Shown here: piece after piece, positions 49,969 through 61,791 of the stretch
Layout of the letters: each line of letters starts with the position of its first letter
Position numbering within the stretch: position 1 is the stretch's first letter
DNA from: Climacteris rufus
Taxonomy: Eukaryota > Chordata > Aves > Passeriformes > Climacteridae
Direction: 5' to 3'
Assembly (NCBI GenBank): GCA_013398175.1
Contig: VZRZ01003213.1
Location: 787,531-851,530 of the forward strand
DNA: 64,000 bases
Translations under genes and position numbers: made by a program
Notes under the pieces: generated by a model
The model's input: the letters and a program-made list of their open reading frames with translations, nothing else
The model's database searches: none
What the model was told of the DNA's origin: nothing

Positions 49969-50641
49969 GCTTCGAGTTGCAGCCTGACAAAGTCCGAAAG
50001 GTGAGCCTGTGGAAATATCTTGGTCTCAAGATAACTGAGTGCACAGTCACTCCCCAGCCACTGGTCATTAATGACAACCCTAAGACCCTGCAGGAACTAC
50101 AGCAACTGTGTGGGTCTCTCAACTGGGTGAGACCATGGCTGGGAATTTCCACTGAGGACCTCACCCCCCTCTTCAATTTGTTGAGGGGGAATGATGACCT
50201 AACATCTCCGAGGTACCTGACGGAGGAGGCCAAGATATTGATCCAGAAGGCGCAGGAGGCACTAACATCTAAGCAGGCACATAGGTGTGTACAAGGTCTC
50301 CCATTTCAGTTTGCCATCCTGGGGAAGCTGCCACACCTCCATGGCCTCATATGTCAATGAGACGAAGGGCAGAAGGACCCCCTCATCATCACTGAGTGGG
50401 TGTTCCTTCCACACCAGCTTTCCAAAAGTATCACCACGCCACAGGAACTGATGGCGCAATTAATTATGAGAGCTAGGGCATGCCTCTGCACGTTGACGGG
50501 GTGTGACCTTACATGCATATACTTACCAGTCACCAAGGATTCATTAGAACACGTGCTGCAGAACAATACAAATTTGCAATATGCACTTGATAGTTACCCA
50601 GGCCAACTATCAGTCCATTACCCAAAATATAACTATTTAAT
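49969..50641 (+). pseudogene. Endogenous retrovirus pol remnant: RT thumb and connection
   Basis: The frame contains WKYLGLKI, a typical reverse transcriptase thumb motif, then a segment with LQQLCGSLNWVRPWLGI and LTPLFNLLRG. This is the pattern of class II (alpha/beta-like) avian retroviruses. The catalytic fingers and palm with the YxDD box are absent, so the copy is truncated at the 5' side. The frame is interrupted by TGA at 50358-50360, continues in the same frame through a connection-like segment, and shifts frame near 50625-50645 before RNase H. It cannot make an active enzyme. The classification is from motif recognition only. Confidence 0.82.
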
Positions 50642-51072
50642 TTGGCATTCAAATTGATTCCAAAAGAAATCCAAAGCCGAGAACCGCTCAAGGCCTTGAC
50701 AATTTTTACAGACGGCTCCGGGAAAACCCACAAGTCAGTAATGACTTGGAGGGATCCCCAGACACAGAAGTGGGAGTCTGATGTCGACTTGGTGCACGGT
50801 TCACCTCAAGTCGCTGAGCCGGCAGCCGTCGTCAGGACTTTTGAGAGGTTCAAGGAACCCTTTAATTTGGTTACAGATTCAGCATATGTGGCTGGGGTAA
50901 CTATGAGAGCAGAGAATGCTCTACTAAAAGAAGTCTTGAATCTGAGGATTTATGCCTTGCTCTCGAAACTAGTATACCTAATCTCCCACTGAGAGCAAAC
51001 ATTTTACATTATTCATGTGAGGTCCCACACCGACCTTCCAGGACCAATCGCGGAAGGCAACCAGCAAGTGGA
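50642..51072 (+). pseudogene. Endogenous retrovirus pol remnant: RNase H
   Basis: RNase H acidic residues are recognisable in one frame: D in FTDGSG (50711-50713), E in AEPAAV (50816-50818), D in TDSAYVAG (50876-50878) and a last D near 51071. A stop codon TGA at 50990-50992 separates the last part (RSHTDLPGPIAEGN) from the rest. The same frame resumes after it and leads into integrase. Such a stop fits slow decay after insertion rather than an assembly error, but that is not proven. Confidence 0.85.
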
Positions 51073-51505
51073 CGTCTTGGCCATGCCTGCTCAGTTTTCC
51101 AACCTGCCAAACACCTTTCAGCAGGCAAAGTTAAGTCACGCTGTGTTCCACCAAAATGTTCCAGCTCTTGTCCACGTGTTCCATCTCACACGGCAACAAG
51201 TGAGAGCTATAGTGGTGACATGCCCCAACTGCCATAAATACCAGCTACCAGCCTTAGGCAGTGGGGTAAATCCAAGAGGCCTGAACAGATGGGAGGTGTG
51301 GCAAACAGACATCACCCACTTCCTTGAGTTTGGAAGATTCAAGTACCTACCCATCTCAGTGGACACCTTCTCCGGAGCAGTGTATGCTTTGGCCCATGCT
51401 GGGGAGAAAGCCAAGGATGTGGAGAAACACTTCCTGCAGGCTTTTGCCACTCTTAGCACCCCTCACCAGATAAAAACGGACAATGGGCCAGCCTACACCT
51501 CCCCA
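51073..51505 (+). pseudogene. Endogenous retrovirus pol remnant: truncated integrase
   Basis: The zinc-binding HHCC domain is visible (SHAVFH, then CPNC), followed by the catalytic core with the first aspartate in WQTDITH (51308-51310) and the second in KTDNGPAY (51479-51481). Homology stops a few codons later, so the third catalytic residue (glutamate about 35 residues on) and the C-terminal domain are missing. Beyond 51505 the frame stays open to 51673 but no longer looks like integrase. Confidence 0.85.
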
Positions 51506-51654
51506 CTGGAGACCATTATGGCTGGAGGTCGTAACGCTGGCTCCAGGGGCCTGCTCGAGGCCACTCAATGTTATTCTGGGAGTGACCCTGGTTTCCTGGG
51601 GGCTGCCGCTCGCAGCTTCCCCAAACACAGGGCGTCCTCTGACAGCTCTTCTAG
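51506..51654. other. Junction segment between pol remnant and LTR
   Basis: These 150 GC-rich bases connect the + strand integrase remnant to a minus-strand LTR. In another + frame it encodes a hydrophobic stretch (NVILGVTLVSWGLPLAASP) that would suit a signal peptide, such as the start of a retroviral envelope reading frame overlapping the end of pol. That reading is only a guess. It may instead be flanking or leader sequence of the minus-strand element. Confidence 0.35.
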
Positions 51655-52078
51655 TGCTGGCTCCTCTGGGTGAGAGAGAGCTCCGGGCCAATGTTGCTGG
51701 TGCAGGTGAGAATAAAGGCCAGAGAGAAGGGCCCTGGTGTGATTTCCAGCTCTTTTATTTCCTGGGGAGAAGCAGCAGGGAAGGCAGGAGAGGGTCCGGG
51801 GTCTGGGAGAGGCAGTGCAGGGATCCGGGTGAGCTGAAGGCTTCAGTAACCAGGAGCAGGGACTGCAGGGGAGCAGGGGATTTATAGGGATACAAGCAGG
51901 GGAAAGTAATCAATGGGGGTACAAGGATTAGCATGTAACCAATGGAGAACTGAACAGTTACGAAGTTTCTAGAACATAACCTTATACAGAACATGAAGTA
52001 ATGGGGTAACTAACCAATGAACTGAAACATGTTGGTGCAAAGGATGCTGGGGGTGAACCAAAAAACTCACCCTGAGCA
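51655..52078 (-). mobile_element. Endogenous retrovirus LTR, minus orientation (copy 1)
   Basis: On the minus strand the order U3-R-U5 is seen: CCCTATAAAT at about 51881-51890 as TATA box, AATAAA at 51754-51759 about 125 bases later, then a U5-like end. The termini TGCT/AGCA fit the TG...CA rule. The inner edge TGCTGGCTCCTCT is shared with the LTR at 60573, which supports the left boundary. The right boundary could instead be near 52069. It lies directly downstream of a minus-strand reading-frame end, so it is probably a 3' LTR. No matching 5' LTR was identified. Confidence 0.62.
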
Positions 52079-52089
52079 CGGAGTATGAC

Positions 52090-52293
52090 TTAGACGGTGG
52101 CAACCTCAGGCTGTACCCACCAGTCTTGAGCCTGTGGGGCTGTGGCTTTTGCCACATATGCCACCACAGTCTGGGTCACTAAATCATATTCCTGGACTAG
52201 ATTTCTTATCTCAATTCTTGCATGAAGCAGGGGTGATGCTGTGCCCAGGTGCATGAAAACCTCTAAATATCCTGTTTTGTGCCTTCTCCACAA
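52090..52293 (-). pseudogene. C-terminal end of a retroviral reading frame before the LTR
   Basis: A minus-strand frame of 67 codons ends with TAA at 52090-52092, only 11 bases before the predicted LTR start. It contains LVQEYDLVTQTVVAYVAKAT and VQPEVATV at the end. Its position suits the tail of the last gene of a provirus (envelope or another 3' gene). I do not recognise the family, and no polypurine tract is obvious between stop and LTR. The upstream part is missing: the frame loses meaning beyond 52293. Confidence 0.4.
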
Positions 52294-55200
52294 GAATGAG
52301 ATGACATTTGGGCTGAGGGGATCATCCTTGCCTGTCTTTCAGACATGTTTTCTGTTGTTGTCTTCCCCAACACATACTATGGGTTTGATGACTTTTGGCA
52401 ATTCTCCTCATGCAGGCACTCCTTCTGAAGAAGCAGTTTTATGTGTTTCTAGGTTTTGTAGCTGTATGGGCTATGGGCTCTTGTGGTGTCTTTAAACATT
52501 AATGTAAAAATGTGAACAAAAAAACATATTAAGAATGTGGTCTGTGGAAAAAATATGCAGTGTTTCTTCTCTTTCTTCTACGTGATTTTCTAATAAATGA
52601 GATGTCATTAGCTTTGAATGATGTGCTATGAAGTGGTCATCTTGAATTAGCACTGCTTTATCAACACTGATAGCAAAAGAAGTATTAGAATGCCACTCAA
52701 AAAGATTTTTAAAGGGATTAAGATTGCTGATCTCTTCACAATTAATTGGGAGATGAGTCTAATTTTTGGTGATCCTGCAACTGTCTCTGATAAGATTTGG
52801 ATGGTTTTTATTAATGCACATTACTCATAAAACATAGAGATTAAACAACAGAATTGCAATTATACGTGTTTCTTTAAAAACAAAGGAAGACATATTTGTT
52901 TACTTTTTTGTCTGCTGGACAATACAATGGTGGGAGGCAATTTATTACAACTTTTCCCACAGGCCTACCCTGGAGAATAACTCTTTATAAAATCCTGTTC
53001 TTGTGACCCTACAGAAATAGAACATAGTGCCTTTTTTAAATTGAAAATTCCTACAACAGGCACCCTACAGCAAATGACCTAGTCCAAAGCTGTGTCCTGT
53101 AGCATGAGATGTATTTCTCTGAATACATCCATATGCTTTCATAATGGAATATTTAGAGAAAGTGGCACAGCTGCAAAGGACATAAACAAAGAATAAGTAG
53201 ATGTGGCATTCTCTGCATTTTTCTGGAAGTGAATTTTAAAATGTAAGCAGTCATTTTAGCATGGTCTTTCTGATAAGGTCTGTCACAATCAGTCTAGCTG
53301 AGACAAGAAATACCTACTCTTCACCTGTAATGTTTAATATAACACAAAAAGTAAGAAAATATTTATACTGCATCACGAAACATTCATCTACACACTGACA
53401 TGAAGTGTATACAATCCTCAGAGCAGTCTGCAAAGAACACAAAACCTAGCCAAATCCCAGAGAAGCTAATGCAGATTCCTTGGGATTCTGTAGATCATCT
53501 CTTGAAGCTGCAGAAATCTTAGTGGCTTTAGATACTATAAGGAGTTTGCCAGAATTTAGAGAATGGGAGAGGAAAGCATTTTTTCACAGAAGAAGGTTAG
53601 ATGATATATTCAAAGTGACTTTTATCAGAGTAAGGTTTTTACAGCCTCCTAAGACCTTCTGAGTAATCCCCTTGGATCACAGATTTTCTCAGCTTTTAAC
53701 TAAGAGAGATAATCAAATTGCAGCTCTCTCGCTCACCAGTGTCACTCTGTTTGCACTTGTGTATGCAAATTGCTTTCTGCCTGAAGTTCTGCAGAATCTG
53801 CTGGGACCTTGTAAGGAAGGAAAAAAGACACAAAATAAAAGAAAAGCAGATGTAAGTCTAGATGCAAGTTTTGCATAGGTTGCCACTTCTCATTTCTGTG
53901 GAACATATTTATGCATAAGCTGCTAAATGCAGGGTTGTAGCCAAGTACTGAGACACACTGTGACGAATGTGGAGATCAATTGTTTGTGAAGGCAGAAAGG
54001 GTTCTAACCCAAACTGATACTTTTAAGTTAAACAAATTATGTTATCTTTTTTTGTTTAACCATAATGTTTACAAATATTACCTGCTTGTATGGTATGATC
54101 CTTTCTTTTTCACATAGGCATAACCTAAACTAGGCTAATGGTGTTTACTATGAAACTCCAGGGCTGTAATCGACATACTTTCTTTGCAACAATGTTGTGA
54201 AAATGCTATTTCTAGAAAATAGCAGGGTCAATGTGAAGGGATACCATTTGGTGACTTAGGAAATAGGAAATACTTTTCCCCTAAAATGAATTACTAGCTA
54301 CTTACTCAGCTCACCTTGAAAATAATCTTTCATTTGCTGTATGGAAAAATAAGGTTAGCCCTGGATCATACCCAAGAAACATTAACTTTTCCAGGCTAGA
54401 TAAAGCAGACACTTCTCTGGTGGCAGCAAAGTTGAAACTTTGCCCAAAATTCCTGTGTCTTGAAGAGTGTACTTTAATTCTGTTAAACCTCATCAGGAGA
54501 ATTATACTATTTATGAAGTAGGAACAGCAAATCCAGGATTTTCTTCCATGAATGTAGTCAAAGTCAGTTTGTTTGCAAAACAGACTTCAGACATGAAGGC
54601 TGTGAAGCATCTTTCACCCTCCTAGCAGACTTCTGAAGGGTAAAATTGACCTTGAAATCTAAATGCTATGTAGATACACTTCCTTTTGTTACTTCCTTTT
54701 ATTTCTGAATGTTTGAGAAACAGGGTCGTGTATTTATATTTGGTAAATAAATACTTCTTTTGTTTGTCCTCACGTAGTCCAGTTCGAGATAAATGCTGAT
54801 TTAAGTGTGTTGCTTGACCTCAGAGCATTGCATTCTTGCTTACATGGCCAGTTTAAAAGCAAGTTCTGGTCCAGGCTGACAATATTCAGTTCCCAAATAC
54901 ATTTCATTAAAGGGTTGAAAAGCAGTAGTAAGAGCCTGCTGCTATGTAAGCTGAACAAGATGATTTTAAGGATGTTAGTGCAGAAGCCTGAGAACAAAAA
55001 GATGTTTATGGTGAGGTGCTAATATAATTTGGTTTCTATGGAAAGATAACTTCTTTCATGAATTACACCTCAGTTTTATTGTGATGAACAGGAATATTAT
55101 TGAATACAGCACTAGTCTAGCAACACAAAATAGTATATCAATGCAATATAGTAAAGGTGTCATTAACAGTACTTGCATTGTATTTGATTTCCATTTCCCT

Positions 55201-58200
55201 TCATCAGTTGCATACTTTCCTGTCTCATATTTTTAATTGCTATAAATAGAATAAGAAAGTAAACCCCATGCATTTTACTTCCATCATACATGGCTGAAGA
55301 AAGCTTCAGTTGGTATTACTGAAATCATCATAATCATAAGTAACTTATTGCTTCTCATTTTGCTGGTATATGCACAAGATAATATACTAATTTTAGGAAG
55401 TTGCTTTCTGAACCAATCCAGGATTGCTGTTAAGTGTCAAGAGTCCTAGTTATCATTCCTGCTGCCCAGTAAACATAATGCATTTTGATTCTGAGATAAA
55501 AACAGTGCTTTCAAAATTTGTTTCAAGAGCTCATACACTTGCACGTATGGATTTGTTTGGGTTTTTTTTTAATTTGGTTTTGATTGAACAGGAGAAGCAA
55601 GCAGAGACTGGTACAGAACAGCTGTCCAGCAATGACATAATCACACCACAAAGACCTCCATCCTTAATCTGAAAAGCTTGTCCCAAACATGATTTTTTAA
55701 AAAATTTGCAATGTATTGTGGCTGAAAAAACAGATGTATGATGTCACATAAGTAAAATATTTATTTTAAGAGTCAATGAAATAAATAAATTTAAATAAAT
55801 ATGTGCAAAAATAACACCTTCCAATTTTAAACTCAGTTAAAAATATAATGTAAAATTTTTATATTATTCTTGCTATTAATCCCACACAATATAAAAAGAT
55901 CCTAGATGCAGATAACTAGATATCCACCCTCCTTTACTTTCACATTCATGAGACATATTTAGTTAATTTTTCTGAAGCATCCAACAGTTTGCCAAGAAAA
56001 AGAAATTTGAAATAAGGTTTTGCACTTAACCTATGGTGCAAAATTACGTGTCCTCCCCCAGGGTCCACAGCTGACCAGCTCTGACCACCATCTTCAACTG
56101 CTGCTCCTTCCTTGCAATTTAGCAGACTTGCAGGCTCCCTTCAGCCTTTGATGGACTCGTTCACACCATGATCTTCTTGGGGCTTCCATGAGTACAGTAG
56201 CATCTGGCACTCATCCCAGAGCTTTCTGTTTGCATGTACACCATGTGCCCCCCATCATCCTCCACAATTCTCCAAGACAACTCTGATTTCTCATTTGGAC
56301 ACAGATTTTCCTTTTCCTTCTCTGTCTCATTTGCCTATGGAGGTTTTCCCTCTTTTGCCATCACAATTTTTTAAGGGTATTCAGCCCACACAGGTCTTCC
56401 CTGTTTTCTTCTATTAAAAACCCCCCAAAACTCTTGTTTGTAAGTAAGTGACTAAAATATAGAAAGCCACCTACTTTCCTCTGAATTTTTTACTATCTGG
56501 TTGCCATGGTACTCAAGGCTTGTGGGGGCTGTCTTGCCTTCTGTCCCTTGGTGCTCACTGCCCAGCCTCACATTATCTCTACAGTATCTGTATTCTCCTA
56601 AATACATGACTTGAGAGTCATATGAAATGTTCCCCAGCTGAAGGAGAGATCTTCCTTGCCTAGATCAAGGTGCAGGTCAGTGGCTTTTGCACTCCACCAA
56701 AAGTGGGGAGGAGAGGTGGAAGGCAGATAGCTAAAAGTTCTCTGAAGGCAAGAGAACAAACAGGCTGTTTTGAAGAGCAGAAATATTTTATTGTCAAATA
56801 TGAAAATATTTTTCTTTTGGCAAGTACAAACTGTGTTGGCCCTGAAAAACAGTCCATACTTGACTTCAACCTCAACTGACTGCCCTCTGGGAACAACTGA
56901 GAGAATGTTTACATCTTGGCCAGGCCTCCCTACTGTCCAGCACACTTTAGTCACAGTGCAATGAGAATATATCATTGAAAACTACCTTTTCCTACTGAAG
57001 CCATCTGGAGTCTTTCGAACTCTTTGAGATTTATGTTCCCAGAGGCCCTCTTCAGGCTATGGTGCAGGAAGATTGCTCAGAGGAAGTCATGGAATACCCA
57101 CAAAGGCAATGCTACTGCTTGGCTTTTCAAGACAGCTAAGGAATAAAGTGCTCCCTACAGCAGTAACTTGGAGCCAAAGAGAAATTAATAAAAATTAGAG
57201 TTGTTTCTTCTCTGTTGGAATTGGGATGTTTGTGACAGCCATCAATAAAAATTGTCCATGGGAGAGGACACAAAAAACTGTTAGACCCTTACTGTCCTAT
57301 GTATGCATTCTGCCAGACACAATTCCTAAACACTCCCTTGTCTCCTCCTGGATGTCACAAAGACCATTTCTTAGGTCAGGAAGCCTCTGGCAGCATGACC
57401 ACCATTTTGACTGGATGCCAAGACCAACATGGCCATGGACATCTATGGAGTTCCCCTTTAGGGGATATGCAAGAATGCCTCCTGCATGTTATGAGTAGGG
57501 AGAAAACCTCTCTGGTCTGTCTGGATTGACAAATATTTTGAACCTGTGGAGTCATAAACCCCTCTAAATCCCAGCTCTAGTGCCCTTTGAAAGTGTGAGA
57601 CGAGACTGTCACTTTTTTACTAAGTCTGTGGCATGTTTTTCTCCTGCCCTGGTCATAAGAAAAGCTGCTGCCATAAGAAAATGACAAGTTACATGGCATT
57701 TGGACAGAGGCATCTTGCTCTTATTAGATGATGGCCCTACTCAGGCTAGTGGATGTTCCAGGTGGTTTGGTGTCACAAAAATATGAGGCCTATGCATATT
57801 GCCCTTTTCCACATCAAAGCCAGAATTTTCATGTTATCCTCTTGTCTCCTCCCTTCTTCTTTGCAATGGATTGGACTCTCTTCACAGACTTCTGTGGAGC
57901 ATAAATGTATTGCCGCAGATGTCACTTCTATGGACCTTTTACTCTCAGGTCTACTTGACCTTGTCCTGTTTGAGATAGAAGAGTTTCTTTGTTCCTCCTC
58001 TCTCTCTGCTCTCTCTCTCCGCTCTCTCTCTCCTCTAAACAGTTGTTCCCATCTTTGATCCTGCTGCAGTTACATCTGATCAGAGATGTAAACACCTGTA
58101 AAGAGACTTTCAGACATTTATATACTTCTTCTTCCATGAAACGGAACACGTATGCCTCCTTGAAGAATCATAACAAGCAATGTGTCCTTTTGCAATGAGT

Positions 58201-60572
58201 GCTGTTAGATTTAAGTGGGATCATTCAAAACTGTGTATCCATCTTCTAAACTGTCTTTAAAAATACTGTGCAGGGCACAATAACTAAGTGGGCCTAATAT
58301 TTAACCCTTGGTGATGTTTTAGCCACCAGCATATTATGAAAAGTATTGCAAGAGCTAGGAAGTGGAAATGGTCAATGGGTTTATACTTTAGCATGATCAT
58401 GCTGCTATGGTACAAATCAGTGTAGCACAAGCCACTTGTGATTTTGTAAAATGGAATACATAAATATGATGTAAACGTCAAGAGTTTAGAAGTCTGCTGC
58501 CTTGCTACTTACTAATTTGACAATCTTCATTCTGTGGCACCAATCTCAGTCTGGTAGTGTGTATATCTCTCTCTCACACATTTGCAGCTACTCTGCCATT
58601 TACATGAGCCAGACAGTTGGATCTGCAGGCCTGTGATACACAGGAGAAATCAAGACCTTGCACTTCAGCTAAAGAGCCTATCATATAGTTAATTTCTGAC
58701 TTTAAAAGAGCCCTGCTAGAAGAGACCTGAGGAAAGCTTGTTGCCAGATGCTTTCTTCACTATATAAGCTGATCCAGCATATACTCCCGATCACAGAGTG
58801 GAGAAGTGGCAGTTCCCTATTTATATTGCAACAGCAGCTGGTACTGCAATATATACTGTAGCTAATGGCAGACTTGTTGAATAATACATTACAAAAAGCT
58901 GCATACAAATACTGTATGCAATTCAGTGTTTTATGTCTAAGTATTGAAGTCAAGGGAGGTAAAAAGAATGACTGTGTTGTTTTAATTTGAAGGTTATATA
59001 AATTATTTATAGATTAGGTCAATCCATATACTTTTAATAGGCTAAGACATTGTGAAGAGAAGCCGAAAGACCCCCACGTGTTTCAGTGCATCAGTATGTT
59101 TAAACAGGAGCACTGTTTACACTGAAGGGCTATGTCTGTGTTGTTATCAGATGCATAGAAGCCAGGATTTAAAAGACTGACTTAGTAATAAGCTTAGCTC
59201 CAAATGAATATGGCTAATCTTCTAAGACACCACTAAAGTATGTTCTTTTACAAAATGTGTTAGAGAAAAGTCATCTACTTTGCTTCTACATAGAGCATCT
59301 GAGTCATTAAATATCCTAAAATGTTTTATTCCCCAATAGATTAGGTATGCAAATAGTATTATGGATACCAGACAGCTTGAGTTTGTCAGGTCATATCAAG
59401 AACCATACATAATGTTCTGTTGAGAAAGACTGGCTACAATAGGAAGTAGCAGTTATGTAGCTAATATTTAAAAAAGCTATCCAAAATAATGGAATACTCA
59501 CACTATACAGTAAAATGTCATCTTTTGAGACTTTACAGTACCTGATTAGCTGAGCTAGAAGACAAAAGATTTGCCTACATTTCCAATGATATTAGGTACC
59601 AACCAAAGAGTTATCAATGGCAATTACGGAGCATATACCAGCCTACATGTGACATTCACAGTAGTCAGACTGTTCAGAAGAGTTAAAATTCACTTCCAGT
59701 GACTCAAATTGAAACTGAAGTAAAACGTGAGGGAAATTTTGGGTCAAAAGTGTTTAACTGAGAATCATAATGCTGTTACTTAATTTTTTTTAATGGGCTT
59801 CTTAGAGTAAAGAAGATAATAGTAGGATGTTTAATCTGATTAGAGTGAATATCTGTTTAATAAACTTGTCTGATTACACTGTAGTTAGTTTAAAATGTAA
59901 GAATTAAAACTTTGACTAGAATATTAATAAGATTATTTCCTTCTAGCGCATACTATTCACCTCAAAAGAAAACTCTTTGAGGAAAACAAAAAATATTTAC
60001 TTATATTCCCTGGTAAACATGTTTTTTTTTTAAGAAGAGACCTGTGACTGCTCACAGACTAGAGTAAGATGATTCTTCTGAAAACTGAGAGAACGACCTC
60101 TCCTCACCAGGAGAGATAATTAAATTTTGACTTCTCACTTCCTCTGCAAGTATTTTAATCACATCAGAAAAAATTTCCTGCTATGGTATATCTGGGGGGA
60201 TGGGGAGGACGTGGGTAATCAATAAATTCATTTTGGGAAGAACTGAATTTTAGCAAAGCACATTACCTGCCCACATTACTAGATTGTCCCTCTCTGTATT
60301 CGTTCTAACTAATTTTTGAAAACCCATTCTGGGAGTTATCTACTCAGTTGCCTTGATAAAGACAATACAGCATGTTCACAAAACAATTCATTAAATATGT
60401 ACAGAGAATTGTTAATTCAAAATGGAAGTGAGTCATTAAGGGCGCTTAGCCCTGTGCTCTTGAGGTAGCGACAGCGTCCTTTATGTAGGCGAAATCCCTG
60501 CCAGGATGAGTTACAATGGTTTTACAACTCTCCCAAAGGACAGAGTTCTAGCTACCGCAGATAACCTGTTTC
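52294..60572. other. 8.3 kb intergenic region without recognised genes
   Basis: This is AT-rich sequence with short unsupported open frames. A pyrimidine CT repeat lies at 57996-58036. The stretch 56040-57540 is more GC-rich and could hold old unrecognised transposon sequence, but I could not assign it. No retroviral genes lie between the two minus-strand LTRs, so this is not the interior of one provirus. Confidence 0.6.
57996..58036. repeat. (CT)n microsatellite, interrupted
   Basis: Pure CT tracts are broken regularly by G, giving a period of about 14 bases (TCTCTCTCTGC, TCTCTCTCTCCGC, TCTCTCTCTCC). Confidence 0.85.
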
Positions 60573-61020
60573 TGCTGGCTCCTCTAGAAATGAGAGTTTC
60601 CCCAGGCGTGGTGTACTAGCGCCGACGAGAATAAAAGGCTACACAGAGGGCTCTTCTCTGGGATAACAGCCTATTTATTATGAGTCCAGTGTTGCATTAT
60701 GAGGGTCCAGGAAGGGAGTCCAGAGACATCCAGATGGCTGGAGTAACCCAGAAGAGAGCCAGGCAGCCCTGCAGGCTCTTTTATAGAGAGGTGGGACCAG
60801 GAAACACCCAATGGAAAACCAAGTAGTTAAAAGTGACCAGTGGAGGGGAGAGCCTCCCAGGGCATAGCCATATATGGCACCCAAGGCATGGATACAAGTA
60901 ACACAAGAGAAATATGGGATTTTACCACAGCTCAGGCAGAGAGCTCAGACACTGGAGGGAGAAGGTTGAGGGCATTGCTTTGGCTTTCTTCCCACCAAAA
61001 CCTGAAGCTCAAAAGCAGCA
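60573..61020 (-). mobile_element. Solo LTR of endogenous retrovirus, minus orientation (copy 2)
   Basis: The minus-strand architecture is the same as in the LTR at 51655: TATAAAAGAG at about 60776-60785, AATAAA at 60674-60679 about 105 bases on, and a U5 containing CTTTTATTCTC. It shares TGCTGGCTCCTCT and the following TGAGAG at its left edge with copy 1, while U3 is quite different. It may be flanked by GTTTC (60568-60572) and GCTTC (61021-61025), a 5-base target duplication with one mismatch. No internal retroviral sequence is attached, so it is probably a solo LTR. The right edge is uncertain by a few bases. Confidence 0.58.
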
Positions 61021-61791
61021 GCTTCTGCCAAGTACACTGCTACAAGTCACCTATCTAGCTACTTTCATGTTTGGGTTGTTGCTGTGTATTTCAGACAATA
61101 ATTTGGGATTTGGACATCCATGGCCTTTAGTAGATCAGCCTCATGATTTTGGTGCTTCTTGAAATACAACAATCAACAGTCCTGAAATGATGTGTCAGTA
61201 CACTGGGCAATTTTAAGATATAATAGTAAAGGTACATGTTTTACAACATGGGAAATAAACTCAATGGGACAGGGATGAATGTGAGAAGCAGCAGGAGGGA
61301 GGAACACACCTGTAGCTGTGAGAGAACAGCCAGACAGCCTTATGTTTGGGTATTCCTTTGCCATACTCTCTTAACCAGACTGTGAATCAGACTAACACCA
61401 AACAAGATAGGTTGTCATATTTCTGCCAAATCTGGCAGGGAATTCCCAGAATCCTAAGGTGCTTGTTTTTGGCAAATGAATTTCATTAAGGTATTTACAA
61501 GGGGACGGGCCTGATCCTTTGTAGGTATTACTTTGGCACAGTTCCACTGATTTTAAAAGCATGCAGCTGTTATACACCAGATATGAGAGACCGTGGACCA
61601 AAGAACAATGCCACAAATATGAGAACATTTTAACCAAACAGGCTTGAGTCCACAACTAAGAAAACTATTATCCCCATTATTTCTCTGAAACATCTGCACT
61701 CAGGGTTTCCATATTATATTGAAAGGCTTCAGAATGCCTGAAGGCTTCCTGCTATTTTGAGTGCTGATAAGGGTAGTTCTCCAGAGTTCAC
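61021..61791. other. Intergenic spacer between two LTR elements
   Basis: There are 0.77 kb of AT-rich DNA with no recognised gene. Open frames of up to 87 codons on the minus strand show no family features. Confidence 0.55.

Noticed and set aside
57226..57529. Overlapping 76-90 codon + strand frames
   Set aside because: They are two overlapping phases of the same GC-richer stretch with no recognised protein. It could be old transposon sequence but cannot be assigned.
51655..61020. A single minus-strand provirus bounded by the two LTRs
   Set aside because: The two LTRs are too different in U3, the 8 kb between them has no gag or pol on the minus strand, and no primer-binding site follows the U5 end of the right LTR.
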